A stretch of DNA of 64,000 bases from contig NZ_PYON01000002.1 in assembly GCF_003026355.1 (NCBI RefSeq), forward strand, positions 62,001 through 126,000, read 5' to 3'. The notes under the pieces were generated by a model. It made no database searches, was not told the DNA's origin, and saw only the letters and a list, made by a program, of their open reading frames with translations. This document shows positions 42,147-51,811 of this stretch, in pieces (the stretch's first letter is position 1; the number at the start of each line of letters is the position of its first letter). Position numbers and translations under genes: made by a program. The DNA comes from Photobacterium kishitanii. Its GTDB lineage: Bacteria > Pseudomonadota > Gammaproteobacteria > Enterobacterales > Vibrionaceae.

Positions 42147-42551
42147 CTAATTGTTTTGTTTGTCTTGTTCTTCTTTCATTCGTTTAGCAATTCGAACAAT
42201 TGCTTTGATATCCCGTTCTGAAATTATTCCGAGTAGTCCTTCGGCGATAGTTTGATTGGTTGAGGTATCAATCGAAATAAATCGTGAATTAGCTCCTGGC
42301 GCGATAGTAGGGACAAGATCTTCAACTTCACATCGAAAAACTTGGGTCATCTTTTCTAAAACATCGAGGTTAGGCATTGACCCCGTTTTTTCGTCGTCAG
42401 AAAGGTATCTAGTAACAGATGATCGAGATACACCTAATGCTCTGGCTAACTCAGCATGAGTCATGCCGTCGCGGTTCATGTACTTGATTAAGTTTTGTTT
42501 GAACGCTGCTCGTAACTCGATGTATTTGTCGTCTGTTCTTCTGAATCTCAT
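42147..42551 (-). CDS. XRE-family transcriptional regulator (134 aa)
   Basis: The start is placed at MRFRRTDD, with GGGAG 9 nt upstream; the longer reading begins in unlikely sequence. The HTH is MTHAELARALGVSRSSVTRYLSDD at about residues 30-54. A C-terminal helix-rich tail (EGLLGIISERDIKAIVRIAKRM) is probably for dimerisation. Lambda-repressor-type DNA-binding protein. Neighbours do not fix its target; it faces a gene-poor stretch of 1.7 kb. Confidence 0.85.
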   Translation of the reverse strand: MRFRRTDDKYIELRAAFKQNLIKYMNRDGMTHAELARALGVSRSSVTRYLSDDEKTGSMPNLDVLEKMTQVFRCEVEDLVPTIAPGANSRFISIDTSTNQTIAEGLLGIISERDIKAIVRIAKRMKEEQDKQNN

Positions 42552-42614
42552 TTTTATTACTCCCGTACAAAAATTCCCTAAAAAATAGGAGAACGATTCG
42601 GAGAAACTACCCAT

Positions 42615-44275
42615 TTTTACTGAGTTTGATTTTGTTATTTAATTGAATCACTCCGAACATAAAGTATATACCTTTAAAACAACTGACGGCATAAAGTTTT
42701 TCTATTTTTTATAGGGTTTTTGAAAGATATTTTTTAAATATAGCACAAATATTCAACAACACTATTGTTATGTTTTTATAATAATTATTATTTTTTGTTT
42801 ACTTTAAGGTGAGTTGTTGTTTTGTTTATTTTTATTATAATGTTGTATTATATGATTTTATTTAATAATTTGTGATTTTTAATAAAATTAAAATAATTAA
42901 TAGTTGATTTTAAGGTAAACAAAATAGTGTTTATATTTCAGGGTTTGTTAGTGAAAGACAAGCCGTTTTCTTTTATTCGTTGCGGTATATTAGCGATAGC
43001 AGAATCGACGATTAAGCTTGTAATTATTATCAAGCTAACATTTTTGGTAACCTTTAGGTCGCAATGATGCATAATCTTTGATATGAATTAACTTACTTAT
43101 GAGTGCTAGATTAGACCGTTATTGTCAATGCATCGCAGTGTTAACCTAACCTAGAATAGGTATAAGCTGGGATAGCAGAACAGCGTTTATAAGCCCCTCA
43201 AACAGGTGCAGAATAACTCTAGCTCATTGGCTAAATCGAACTCAAGAAATAGAGCAAAGATTTAATGTAGCGTTTTTCAGTGACGATTAAGGATCTGATG
43301 ACTAATTAGGTTGTAACGCTATAAATATAATTGATGACGTGTGACGTTTAAGAACGATCTTTTGGGGATTTTTTGTTGATGAATACCCATGTTGCGAGGC
43401 ACTCAACATAAGTTTGAATTGTTATTTGTTTGTGTGAGTTTTTAACATTTATTGGCAACAAAATGACTCCTCCAAGTTGTTATTGATCGGGTATTTTTAC
43501 GTCTTGTTTTCGAGTAATGATATGGACCAAAATTTTACCATCTTCGTCGACTGATAGTTGTACAAATGCGTCATTGTTTACTTCATTTTGAGATGAATTT
43601 TTCAAGAGAAATCCTCTTTTGTTAGTGATGGTTTATTAATTGCCACTTACTATTATGAATAAGACAACAACAGATATTCAAGAAAAAATCTACAGAAAAT
43701 GTGTCATAAATGGCCAAAAAACATGGGTGCTCTGGAATGCGATAGCGAGATATCAGCGTAAGATCATTATTATACGTAGTGGTTGCGATAGGAGTTGTGC
43801 GATTTAAGCACGTAGATAAAAGATAAAATATTTTTATAGCTTAAGTACGAAATATGTACAATTAATGTGAATGACGAGGACGTTTGTTTTTTATTGAGTA
43901 GTAAATGGAAAGCTAGCATTGGTTATAATGGCGACTTTATTCACTTTTATAGGGCATTAAATTAAACGAAATAAATGAAATCCTAAATTTTTCGGCTATG
44001 AAATATTTTGGTGTCGGGGGCTATTTTAAATAATATAACTCGACAGCTGATACTGATAATTTAGTCAAAGGATAACTATCATATTGAGGCACTATAAAAA
44101 TCGAAACACGAATAATAGTTGTTAACATTTATTGGGGTTCGTTATCAATTCTGAAACTGATTAGTAGGTGCCTTAATTGGATATAATGTTTAATATCAGC
44201 GATGAAACATCGAGCTGTGTCGGCATGAGTAGGTGCTAAATGATCAACAAATTTGTACTTTCGATTAAATATAAA
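42615..44275. other. Gene-poor stretch of about 1.7 kb
   Basis: Very AT-rich, with no long ORF. The only candidate is a TTG-started 41-aa ORF on the minus strand (43480-43605). TTAACATTTATTGG occurs twice (43443 and 44130). It may hold regulatory RNA or decayed genes. Confidence 0.5.
43480..43605 (-). CDS. Possible 41-aa protein, TTG start
   Basis: TTG start with AGAGGA 7 nt upstream. The sequence begins KNSSQNEVNN and continues FVQLSVDEDGKILVHIITR, a good amphipathic beta-hairpin pattern. It is the only coding-like segment in the gap. No family recognised. Confidence 0.35.
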   Translation of the reverse strand: MKNSSQNEVNNDAFVQLSVDEDGKILVHIITRKQDVKIPDQ

Positions 44276-44305
44276 AAAAGGCTAAACATTAATGTTTAGC
44301 CTTAT
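44276..44305 (-). terminator. Terminator of gntT
   Basis: A perfect 13-bp stem (AAGGCTAAACATT and its complement) without extra loop bases. The T-run lies on the minus strand. Confidence 0.85.
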
Positions 44306-44334
44306 TAAATTAATACTTACTAATTATGAGCTCG

Positions 44335-45696
44335 TTATAAGAAAATACTCAATGTTGCTGCAATAGTGAAAGCGATGGTTCCTAATAACGTTTCCATTAC
44401 TGTCCAAGTCTTAAGTGTTGTTTTCTCATCCATATCAAGTAGTCGACCGACTAGCCAGAAGCCTGAGTCATTAAAGTGCGATAATACTGTCGCACCAGAT
44501 GCAATCGCGATTACGATAAAACATAAATCAAAAGCACTAAGGCCGGTAGTTGCTGCTACCATTGGAGCAATTAATGCAGCAGTCGTTGTTAAAGCTACCG
44601 TTGCCGATCCTTGAGCAACACGTAGTGCGGTTGCAATTAAAAATGCCGCCACAATAACAGGCATACCTGTATCGGTAAGAACACCAGCTAGCGCATCACC
44701 AATACCACTTGCACGTAATACCCCACCAAACATACCGCCAGCACCCGTTACCAGGATAACGGCACAAATAGGTGCTAATGAATCACCACATAGCTTTTCT
44801 AGTTTTGCCATGCCGTAATCTTTGGCAAATACCGCCAAACAGAATAGTAAGGTAATCATTAATGCGACAGGTGTTTTACCTAGCATACGCAAAATGTTTA
44901 CCCAAGTTGACTGGGGATCAACCATGCCCATGACTGATAATGTATTCAGTCCTGTATCCATAAAGATAAGTACTAGTGGTAGCAGTAGAATTGTAATAAC
45001 AAGTGAAAATTTAGGAAGTTTATCTTCATCAATAACACTTTGAGTTGCTAAAAATGCTTGGGGTAGCGGTAAATTAAAACGCTCACCAGCCCATAAACCA
45101 TATAAATAAGCACCTAAATACCAAGTTGGTAAGGCAATCACCAGACCAACAAAAGTTAATAGTCCAATATTAGCGCCTAATAACTCACTGGCAGCAACTG
45201 GGCCTGGGTGCGGTGGCAGAAATGCATGCATCACGGCAAAAGCACCGGCAACAGGTAATGCATATTTAATAGTCGAGCCGCCAAACTGTTTAGCAACACT
45301 AAACAGAATCGGCATCATAACAATCAGTCCCGCATCAAAAAAGATTGGGAAACCAAACAGTAATGAAGCGACACCCAGTGCAAACGGGGCTTTATCTGAA
45401 CCAAATCGGCCAATGAGTGTGTCGGCTAATACTTTTGCGCCACCAGTCACTTCTAGAATACGACCAATCATGGTACCGAGACCAACGAGAAGTGCAACAG
45501 ATGCTAGCGTGCCACCAAAACCAGACATCATTGTTGGTACGACTTGATCAGCTTGCACGCCAGTAACAACTGCGGTTAAAAAGCTTACTAATGTCAGCGC
45601 TAAAAAGGCATGTATTTTAAAGCGCATAATGAGGATCAATAACAGGGCGATTGAGCCAGTAGCAACTAATAATAAGAATGTAGGATCTTGCGTCAT
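44335..45696 (-). CDS. gntT: Gluconate:H+ symporter, GntP family
   Basis: 453 aa, about twelve membrane helices. Family blocks include GFGGTLASVALLVGLGTMIGRILEVTGGA near residue 55, AFLPPHPGPVAASELLGANIG near 155, and AQGSATVALTTTAAL near 360. It imports gluconate for the adjacent kinase. The start at MTQDPTF has GGAGA at good distance; the six upstream codons (MLEKSC) are unlikely. It is divergent from gntK with a GntR-like palindrome between. The substrate follows from the neighbours. Confidence 0.93.
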   Translation of the reverse strand: MTQDPTFLLLVATGSIALLLILIMRFKIHAFLALTLVSFLTAVVTGVQADQVVPTMMSGFGGTLASVALLVGLGTMIGRILEVTGGAKVLADTLIGRFGSDKAPFALGVASLLFGFPIFFDAGLIVMMPILFSVAKQFGGSTIKYALPVAGAFAVMHAFLPPHPGPVAASELLGANIGLLTFVGLVIALPTWYLGAYLYGLWAGERFNLPLPQAFLATQSVIDEDKLPKFSLVITILLLPLVLIFMDTGLNTLSVMGMVDPQSTWVNILRMLGKTPVALMITLLFCLAVFAKDYGMAKLEKLCGDSLAPICAVILVTGAGGMFGGVLRASGIGDALAGVLTDTGMPVIVAAFLIATALRVAQGSATVALTTTAALIAPMVAATTGLSAFDLCFIVIAIASGATVLSHFNDSGFWLVGRLLDMDEKTTLKTWTVMETLLGTIAFTIAATLSIFL

Positions 45697-45777
45697 ACAG
45701 GATTTCTCCAGCAAAAATTAAAATTGAGGTAATAACGTTCTGTTTTTTTTATTGTGAATAACTTCACACACCGCGAA

Positions 45778-45803
45778 GTTACGGGTAACATGTTACCCGT
45801 AAC
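45778..45803. promoter_or_regulatory. GntR operator (26-bp perfect palindrome)
   Basis: GTTACGGGTAACA followed directly by its exact reverse complement TGTTACCCGTAAC. The ATGTTACCCGTAACAT core matches the known GntR site ATGTTACCGGTAACAT apart from one base. It lies between the divergent gntT and gntK genes, so it probably controls both. Confidence 0.9.
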
Positions 45804-45863
45804 ATGGTAACTTACAAGCAATTCGATAAGCCCGTATCCAAAAATGAGAGGAAGGTAGAATAA

Positions 45864-46379
45864 ATGACAGGCAGAAGCATCATTGTTATGGGCGTGTGCG
45901 GTTGTGGCAAATCAACAATCGGTGAAAACATTGCTAATAAGCTCAATGCAAAATTTATTGATGGCGATGATTTACACCCTAAAGCAAATATTCAAAAAAT
46001 GGCAAGTGGTACGCCTTTAGAGGATATCGATAGAGCACCGTGGCTTGAACGTATCCGTGACGCAGCCTATAGCATTGAAACTAAGAATGAAACGGGTGTA
46101 ATTGTTTGCTCTGCTTTGAAAAAGAAATATCGCGACCAAATTCGTGAAGGCAATAAAAATGTACAGTTTATTTTTCTTGATGGTAGCAAGTCACTCATTT
46201 TAGGTCGAATGCGTGCGCGCCAAGGGCATTTCATGCGTGAAACCATGCTGGATAGCCAATTGGAAACATTAGAAAGACCGGATCAAGAAGCTGGCGTATT
46301 TACTATTTCAATCGATGGTTCTATCGATAACATTGTGGATGCTGCTGTTGCCGTATTGGTAGGAAATATCAATGAATAA
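45864..46379 (+). CDS. gntK: Gluconokinase
   Basis: 171 aa. Walker A MGVCGCGKST at residues 9-18, DGDDLHP for substrate binding near 35-41, and the CSALKKKYRD and RQGHFM blocks are typical. It phosphorylates gluconate to 6-phosphogluconate in the cytoplasm. First gene of gntK-edd-eda on the plus strand; its end overlaps edd by 8 bp. Full length for the family. Confidence 0.97.
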   Translation: MTGRSIIVMGVCGCGKSTIGENIANKLNAKFIDGDDLHPKANIQKMASGTPLEDIDRAPWLERIRDAAYSIETKNETGVIVCSALKKKYRDQIREGNKNVQFIFLDGSKSLILGRMRARQGHFMRETMLDSQLETLERPDQEAGVFTISIDGSIDNIVDAAVAVLVGNINE

Positions 46380-48165
46380 GATTATTACTCGTATTACTCA
46401 ACGAATTAAGCAACGCAGTGAGATCAGTTACCGTCAATGGTTAGATATGACATTAGCGATGGTCAATTCTGGTCGAGGTCGTCGTCAGTTATCTTGCGGA
46501 AACTTAGCCCATGTTGTTGCGGCTAATTGCTCTCAAGAGAAAAGCTCGATTTTAGATTTGTTACATTCAAATCTTGGTATCGTAACAGCCTATAACGATA
46601 TGCTAAGTGCACATCAGCCTTACAAATTTTACCCTGATATTATCGCAGAAGCATTGCGACCGTTAGGGCATACCTGTCAAGTTGCTGGAAGTGTTCCTGC
46701 AATGTGTGATGGTATTACTCAAGGGCAACCGGGCATGGAGCTGTCGCTCTTTTCGCGCGATATTGTTGCTCAAGCAACGGCGATTTCATTAAGTCATAAT
46801 GCGTTTGATGGCACATTATTACTCAGTATTTGTGACAAAATTGCACCGGGCCAATTAATGGGTGCGTTATCATTTGCTCATTTACCGACGGCTTTTATTC
46901 CTGTTGGCCCGATGGGTACAGGGATCAGTAATGATGAAAAAGTGACTGTTCGTCAGCAATATGCGGCAGGATCGGCAACCAAAGAAACCTTATTAAATAT
47001 GGAATGTCAGGCGTATCACTCTCCAGGTACCTGTACATTTTATGGGACGGCGAATACCAATCAATTAGTTCTTGAAGCGATGGGATTAATGCTTCCAGGA
47101 TCTGCTTTTGTGGCTCCAAATAGTGCGTTACGCCATGCTTTAACTCAAGCGGCATCATGTAAAATTGCGGCTATGCATAGCCAATCACAACAATACCGCC
47201 CTTTATATGAAGTCTTTACTGCGGAAAGTCTCGTTAATGGTCTTGTGGCTTGGCTAGCTTCGGGAGGAAGTACCAATCACAGCTTACATATGGTTGCTAT
47301 TGCTCGATGTGCTGGACTTATTTTAACTTGGGATGACATTAGTGAGTTATCTGATGTGGTTCCGTTATTAGTACGTATGTATCCAAATGGCCCTGAAGAT
47401 ATTAATGCCTTTCAACAGGCAGGCGGGGTGCCAGTATTAATGAAAAATCTGCATGCGTTAGGATTATTAAATACCAATGTTAAGACAGCATTTGGCGAGT
47501 TTGCTGACTTAATGACGACGCCGATTGTAAAAGATGAGCAGCTGGTTTGGGTTCCTTGCGGTGATAGTACCAATACTGAGGTGTTGGCAATACCGACACA
47601 AGTGTTTAGTGGTAGCGGTGGGTTAAAAGTATTGAGCGGTAATATCGGTAAATCAGTCATTAAAGTATCAGCCGTTGCGACTGAATATCAACAGATAACC
47701 GCACCAGCAAAAGTTTTTCAATGCCAAAATGAAGTCGAACAAGCATATAAAAATGGCGAATTAAATCAAGATGTTATTGTTGTTGTGACTCATAACGGCC
47801 CCGCAGCTAATGGTATGCCGGAATTACATAAATTAATGCCTATTTTGGGGAATATTCAAAAGTTGGGTTATCGTGTCGCGTTAGTTACAGATGGCCGACT
47901 ATCTGGCGCATCAGGTAAAATAGCGGCGGCAATACATGTTACTCCAGAAGCTTTTTGTGGTGGTGAAATAGGCTTGATCAGAGATGGCGATATGATTGAG
48001 TTTGATGCCGTACGTGGCGTACTTAATGTTAATGCTGATTTGTCACTACGTCATGTGCCTGAGTTTACTTACCAAGATCAACCACAAACCTGGGGCCGAA
48101 ATTTATTCGCAGGTTTTCGTTCTCAAATTTCAAGTGCTGATACTGGCGCGACTATTTTAAACTGA
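46372..48165 (+). CDS. edd: 6-phosphogluconate dehydratase
   Basis: 597 aa IlvD/Edd-family iron-sulfur dehydratase. Conserved cysteines for the cluster are in VPAMCDGITQG (about residue 115), ICDKIAPGQLMG and PGTCTFYGTANTNQ. TDGRLSGASGKIAAAIHVTPEA is the C-terminal active-site loop. It dehydrates 6-phosphogluconate to KDPG, the first step of the Entner-Doudoroff pathway. It overlaps gntK, with eda 19 bp downstream, so all are in one operon. Cluster content makes it oxygen-sensitive. Confidence 0.97.
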   Translation: MNKIITRITQRIKQRSEISYRQWLDMTLAMVNSGRGRRQLSCGNLAHVVAANCSQEKSSILDLLHSNLGIVTAYNDMLSAHQPYKFYPDIIAEALRPLGHTCQVAGSVPAMCDGITQGQPGMELSLFSRDIVAQATAISLSHNAFDGTLLLSICDKIAPGQLMGALSFAHLPTAFIPVGPMGTGISNDEKVTVRQQYAAGSATKETLLNMECQAYHSPGTCTFYGTANTNQLVLEAMGLMLPGSAFVAPNSALRHALTQAASCKIAAMHSQSQQYRPLYEVFTAESLVNGLVAWLASGGSTNHSLHMVAIARCAGLILTWDDISELSDVVPLLVRMYPNGPEDINAFQQAGGVPVLMKNLHALGLLNTNVKTAFGEFADLMTTPIVKDEQLVWVPCGDSTNTEVLAIPTQVFSGSGGLKVLSGNIGKSVIKVSAVATEYQQITAPAKVFQCQNEVEQAYKNGELNQDVIVVVTHNGPAANGMPELHKLMPILGNIQKLGYRVALVTDGRLSGASGKIAAAIHVTPEAFCGGEIGLIRDGDMIEFDAVRGVLNVNADLSLRHVPEFTYQDQPQTWGRNLFAGFRSQISSADTGATILN

Positions 48166-48184
48166 TTTAGCATAAGGATATAAA

Positions 48185-48823
48185 ATGAATTGTTGGCAAC
48201 TAGACCCTAAAGACGTATTTAAGGCATCACCTGTTGTTCCTGTTATGGTTATCGAAAAGCTAGAGCATGCGCTGCCGATGACACAAGCATTACTCGATGG
48301 TGGGATAACAGTCTTTGAAATTACATTACGCACACCTGTAGCATTAGAGGCTATTCGTATCATTGCAGCAGCGATGCCGGAAGCAATGGTGGGTGCTGGA
48401 ACGGTATTGAACTGTGAGCAGTATGATGCTGCTGTCGCCGCGGGTGCAAAATTTGTTATTTCACCAGGAATGACACCTGAATTATTAGCTCATGCTAAAA
48501 AAGGTCAAGCACCATTAATTCCTGGAGTGAGTTCTCCATCTGAAGTCATGCAAGCACTTGAACTTGGCTATCAACAGCTTAAATTCTTTCCAGCAGAAGC
48601 CAATGGCGGCGCGAAAGTATTAGCGGCAATTTCAGCACCATTGCCACAAGTGAGCTTTTGTCCAACGGGTGGTATTAGTCCAGCAAATGTTGATCAATAT
48701 AAATCACTACAATGTGTAGCAACAGTAGGCGGTTCTTGGATGCTACCTAAAGATCTGATAGATAATGGCCAGTGGGATAAAATCACCCAGTTATCAAAAC
48801 AAGCCGTAGCGTTACTGAGTTAA
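48185..48823 (+). CDS. eda: KDPG/KHG aldolase
   Basis: 212 aa class I aldolase. The Schiff-base Lys is in QQLKFFPAE (about residue 136) and the catalytic Glu in TVFEITLRT (about 45). GAGTVLN and PTGGISPANVD are phosphate-binding loops. It cleaves 2-keto-3-deoxy-6-phosphogluconate to pyruvate and glyceraldehyde-3-phosphate. Last gene of the gnt operon, converging on gntR. Confidence 0.97.
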   Translation: MNCWQLDPKDVFKASPVVPVMVIEKLEHALPMTQALLDGGITVFEITLRTPVALEAIRIIAAAMPEAMVGAGTVLNCEQYDAAVAAGAKFVISPGMTPELLAHAKKGQAPLIPGVSSPSEVMQALELGYQQLKFFPAEANGGAKVLAAISAPLPQVSFCPTGGISPANVDQYKSLQCVATVGGSWMLPKDLIDNGQWDKITQLSKQAVALLS

Positions 48824-48861
48824 TAGTATTTAAAGCGCATGATGTATTAGCATGATGCGCT

Positions 48862-49869
48862 TTAACCTAAGCTATCCCCTAAAAAGATTGAATAACCAAT
48901 ATTATTAATGGGTTTGGTTATCTTTTTATTTGATAGTTTTTTTAATAGTAACTCTGCCGCCATTTTACCCATTTGCTCTCGTGGTGTTTCAATACTGGCT
49001 AATGTGGGTGAAATAGCTTTACCTATATCTAATGCATTACAGCCAGCAATCGCAATTTGCTGTGGTATGACGATATGACGTTCTTGGCATAACATCATGG
49101 CACCAATTGCTAAATCATCATTGGTACAAAAAACACCATCTAATAATGGGTAGTCCAGAAGTGACTTTGCCATTAATAATCGCCCTTGAGTAAAGCTTGA
49201 GTGTTCTTCTGTAGCAATCATGATCGGCGTTAAGCCATTTTCGGTTATGGCGCGAGTATAACCATCGCAACGTAATTGAGTACGACGATCCATCCGCGCG
49301 GCAAAATACACAATCTGACGACGTCCACGCGCTATCATGAGTGATACCATTTCATAAGCAGCTTGCTCATGATCTAGGCCAACGACAAGCTCAATCGGTT
49401 TTTCCGGCAAATCAATCGTTTCTACAACAGATACCCCTGCTGACTCGATCATTTTTAATGTACGTTGAGTATGAATGCTTTCCGTTAAAATTAAGCCATC
49501 AACGTGATAGGACAATAAAGAGCATATTTTTTTCTCTTCTTCTTCGGGGCTATAACCGTAGTGGGTAATTAAGGTTTGGTAGCCTTGTGCTTTAGTTACT
49601 GCTTCAATTCCTTGAATTAAAGAGGCAAAGACTTGGTTAGAAAGGGAAGGAATTAAAATGCCAATCGCTTTACTATTACGGTTAGATAAAATATCCGGCG
49701 CTCGACTTGGTACATAACCCATTTCTTCAATCACAACGGCTATTTTTTCTCTTGTTGCAACCGCCACAGAGTTTGGATCGCGTAAGTAGCGACTAACCGT
49801 CATTTTGGTAACACCAACGTGTGAAGCAATATCATTCAGTGTTGGACGATGTTTAGGTATTGAAGACAT
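48862..49869 (-). CDS. gntR: LacI-family regulator, probable GntR
   Basis: 335 aa from MSSIPKHRP. An in-frame ATG 39 bp upstream would add 13 residues not typical of the family. The HTH is TLNDIASHVGVTKMTVSRYLRDP (about residues 9-31), followed by a hinge helix and a periplasmic-binding-protein-like ligand domain (AIGILIPSLSNQVF onward). It represses gluconate genes and releases the operator on binding gluconate. The palindrome at 45778 is the expected target. Confidence 0.92.
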   Translation of the reverse strand: MSSIPKHRPTLNDIASHVGVTKMTVSRYLRDPNSVAVATREKIAVVIEEMGYVPSRAPDILSNRNSKAIGILIPSLSNQVFASLIQGIEAVTKAQGYQTLITHYGYSPEEEEKKICSLLSYHVDGLILTESIHTQRTLKMIESAGVSVVETIDLPEKPIELVVGLDHEQAAYEMVSLMIARGRRQIVYFAARMDRRTQLRCDGYTRAITENGLTPIMIATEEHSSFTQGRLLMAKSLLDYPLLDGVFCTNDDLAIGAMMLCQERHIVIPQQIAIAGCNALDIGKAISPTLASIETPREQMGKMAAELLLKKLSNKKITKPINNIGYSIFLGDSLG

Positions 49870-49965
49870 AAAGTAGCCAAATCGAGATTTATTAAAATAG
49901 TCTAACATTTTATTAAGATAGACTCATAATGATTAAGACAATGTAAAGCAACAACTCTCATATTA

Positions 49966-50024
49966 ACGAGATCTAAAAAAGGCCGCTCAAGCAACCTTTA
50001 ACAAGATATTTAAGTGTTGTTACT
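49966..50024. other. Remnant resembling ADH cassette trailer
   Basis: AGATCTAAAAAAGGCCGCT is identical to the trailer of ADH copy 3. What follows is a degenerate version of its terminator and tail (ATTTAAGTGTTGTTAC against ATTTAAGAGTCATTAC). No ADH coding remnant is seen beyond. Confidence 0.4.
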
Positions 50025-50366
50025 CTAGATACCTTTTATCATTTTTTGTAACAGTAACAGCATTTGTTGCTGTTCATCAGTCGATAATGGGCTAAGAAGG
50101 TTGTGGTTAACAGTAACCGGCACTGGTAATAAATGATGGCCATCTTTTGTGAGATAAATACGGAATGAGCTATGGCTATTTGGATCATTGCGTCTTTCTA
50201 CTAGCCCTAGTTTTTCCAACTTATCTAATGTACGAGGTGTGGTTGAATTCTCAACTTTAGATTTTTCTGCAATTTCTCGTTGAGTAACTCCTTCCTTTTC
50301 CCGTAATTACATCATCGTTGGCCATAACGCAGCAGTAAGACCGTAGGGTTTGATGGCTTCTTCCCT
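50025..50366 (-). pseudogene. MarR-family regulator, interrupted
   Basis: In one frame on the minus strand the sequence reads KPYGLTAALWPTMM, stop, LREKEGVTQREIAEKS, then KLEKLGLVERRNDPNS and on to the normal C terminus. The wHTH is complete except for an in-frame TAA at 50307-50309. The N terminus is also cut, near 50366, where plus-strand relic sequence begins. Not functional as read, unless the stop is a sequencing error. Confidence 0.75.
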
Positions 50367-50662
50367 TTATTTGCAGGTACTCAAGCTCTTGATTCTGAGA
50401 TTAAACAACGTCAGCAGGTGTTTTCAAATATTGAAATATTGTCAGAACAAGGAATGGAATCATCTCAAAGCACCTGCCGTTTATTGCATTTAATGGGTTG
50501 TTAATTTTATTGCCCTGTGCGGTTTATTTATATCATTTGGCAAGTCTGAATCAGTTTGACAGTTGGCTTTATATTGTGCAGGTAGTTGAGTTGATCGCTG
50601 GATTTATTAACTTAATATTGATGACATTAAATATTCGTGATGCCCACAGGTTAAGTCGGTAA
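50366..50662 (+). pseudogene. Remnant of inner-membrane protein gene
   Basis: Plus-strand coding remnants in two frames. The first reads AGTQALDSEIKQRQQVFSNIE. The second (50483-50662) has two membrane helices (FNGLLILLPCAVYLYHLA; LYIVQVVELIAGFINLILM) and ends IRDAHRLSR. No start or single frame remains. The family is not recognised. Confidence 0.4.
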
Positions 50663-50674
50663 GGTAATGGCAAT

Positions 50675-50965
50675 TTATCGTATAACTTTATAAATATTTC
50701 TGATGCCTGATTCCATTTTTATTCTAGCAGATGAATTTGCAGAATGAACAGAGATCTTTGGTGGTTTAAAGTTTTGAGTATAAACAGCTTCTTCAATCCA
50801 TAAGATTACATCGTAGCCTGTTCCACGCTCATCATCTCCTAAATCATGATCAATACTTATCTCTGTAACATGACCTGTTTTTAATAGCTTTATTGCTTCA
50901 TCTGGCCAATATACTCTTATCCAACTATTAGGTGTTACTCGTTCATCATCAAGAAAGACTTTCAA
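50675..50965 (-). CDS. cREC-type (cyclic-phosphate processing receiver) domain protein
   Basis: 96 aa, one domain: MKVFLDDERVTPNSWIRVYWPDEAIKLL, then ISIDHDLGDDERGTGYDVILWIEE and PPKISVHSANSSARIKM. The DDER and DHDLGDD clusters and the HSAN motif mark the cREC receiver-like family, predicted by others to process cyclic phosphates in conflict or RNA systems. Here it is alone, with no partner. Start at MKVFLDD with AAGG-type site upstream. Confidence 0.75.
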   Translation of the reverse strand: MKVFLDDERVTPNSWIRVYWPDEAIKLLKTGHVTEISIDHDLGDDERGTGYDVILWIEEAVYTQNFKPPKISVHSANSSARIKMESGIRNIYKVIR

Positions 50966-51154
50966 GGTAAACCTCTATAAATTAGTGACTTTTTTATCAA
51001 TAAAAAACAGGTAATATTTAAAAATTCTTATATCGAGAACTTATTATAATACTTGAGTTAGCTATAAAGACTAGATTTTTATAAAAAGTTATAGAGAGAA
51101 GATCCATTCTTTTTTAAGTAATAGTTCTTCTCTCTATTTTAAGTGTTTAGATAT

Positions 51155-51799
51155 TCATAGCGATCTATTGGATAAATTTAAACCTGATAATTTATCTTTT
51201 AAAAGCTCAATAGCATTTGGATTATTCCAGTTAACCTCGATTAACTCAGTACCCATTTTGCGACATGCTTGAGGTAGTACTGCATCATGAAATGCACTTA
51301 TATCTTGTAAATATCTTAATGATAATGTCATTTCCTCTGGGCGTGCCCTTTTTTTCATTCGTTGATAAGCTATTTCAGGTTTTGTTTTTAAATAAATACA
51401 ATAATCTATTGTTGGATAATCATGAATTTTAGCGATTAGATGCTTATAGCAATCCATATGTTTCGCAGCATCTTCAATTGTGTTTTCATAGTTTGACATG
51501 CAGGCATGAGTAAACACTAGATCACTTAATAACGATCGTTCAATAATATAACAATTATTAGGATTTAGGTTTTTTAATAAATTAGCTCTTTGTGTTGTGA
51601 TGTAATATTGGAAATTATTTCGAGCATTTACATCCGCTGGATTAAAGCTAAATAATCCTAACAATCGTTGGAATTCAGGATCTGAATCTACGGGTTCTAA
51701 AATAGTAGTCGCTTGTAACATTGCTGCTAATTTAGGTAATAATGTTGATTTACCTGAGGCAATATTACCTTCGATACATATAATGAGTGCTTTTTGCAT
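51155..51799 (-). CDS. Deoxynucleoside kinase-like protein
   Basis: 214 aa P-loop kinase of the dNK/TK2 family. Walker A is GNIASGKST at residues 11-19. IERSLLSDLVFTHACM is the ERS motif, and LKTKPEIAYQRMKKRAR is the lid region with basic residues. It phosphorylates deoxynucleosides with ATP in salvage. It lies 12 nt downstream of the DUF1971 gene, in the same direction, behind a Fur-like box. Confidence 0.9.
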   Translation of the reverse strand: MQKALIICIEGNIASGKSTLLPKLAAMLQATTILEPVDSDPEFQRLLGLFSFNPADVNARNNFQYYITTQRANLLKNLNPNNCYIIERSLLSDLVFTHACMSNYENTIEDAAKHMDCYKHLIAKIHDYPTIDYCIYLKTKPEIAYQRMKKRARPEEMTLSLRYLQDISAFHDAVLPQACRKMGTELIEVNWNNPNAIELLKDKLSGLNLSNRSL

Positions 51800-51811
51800 G
51801 AGTATTGTTCT

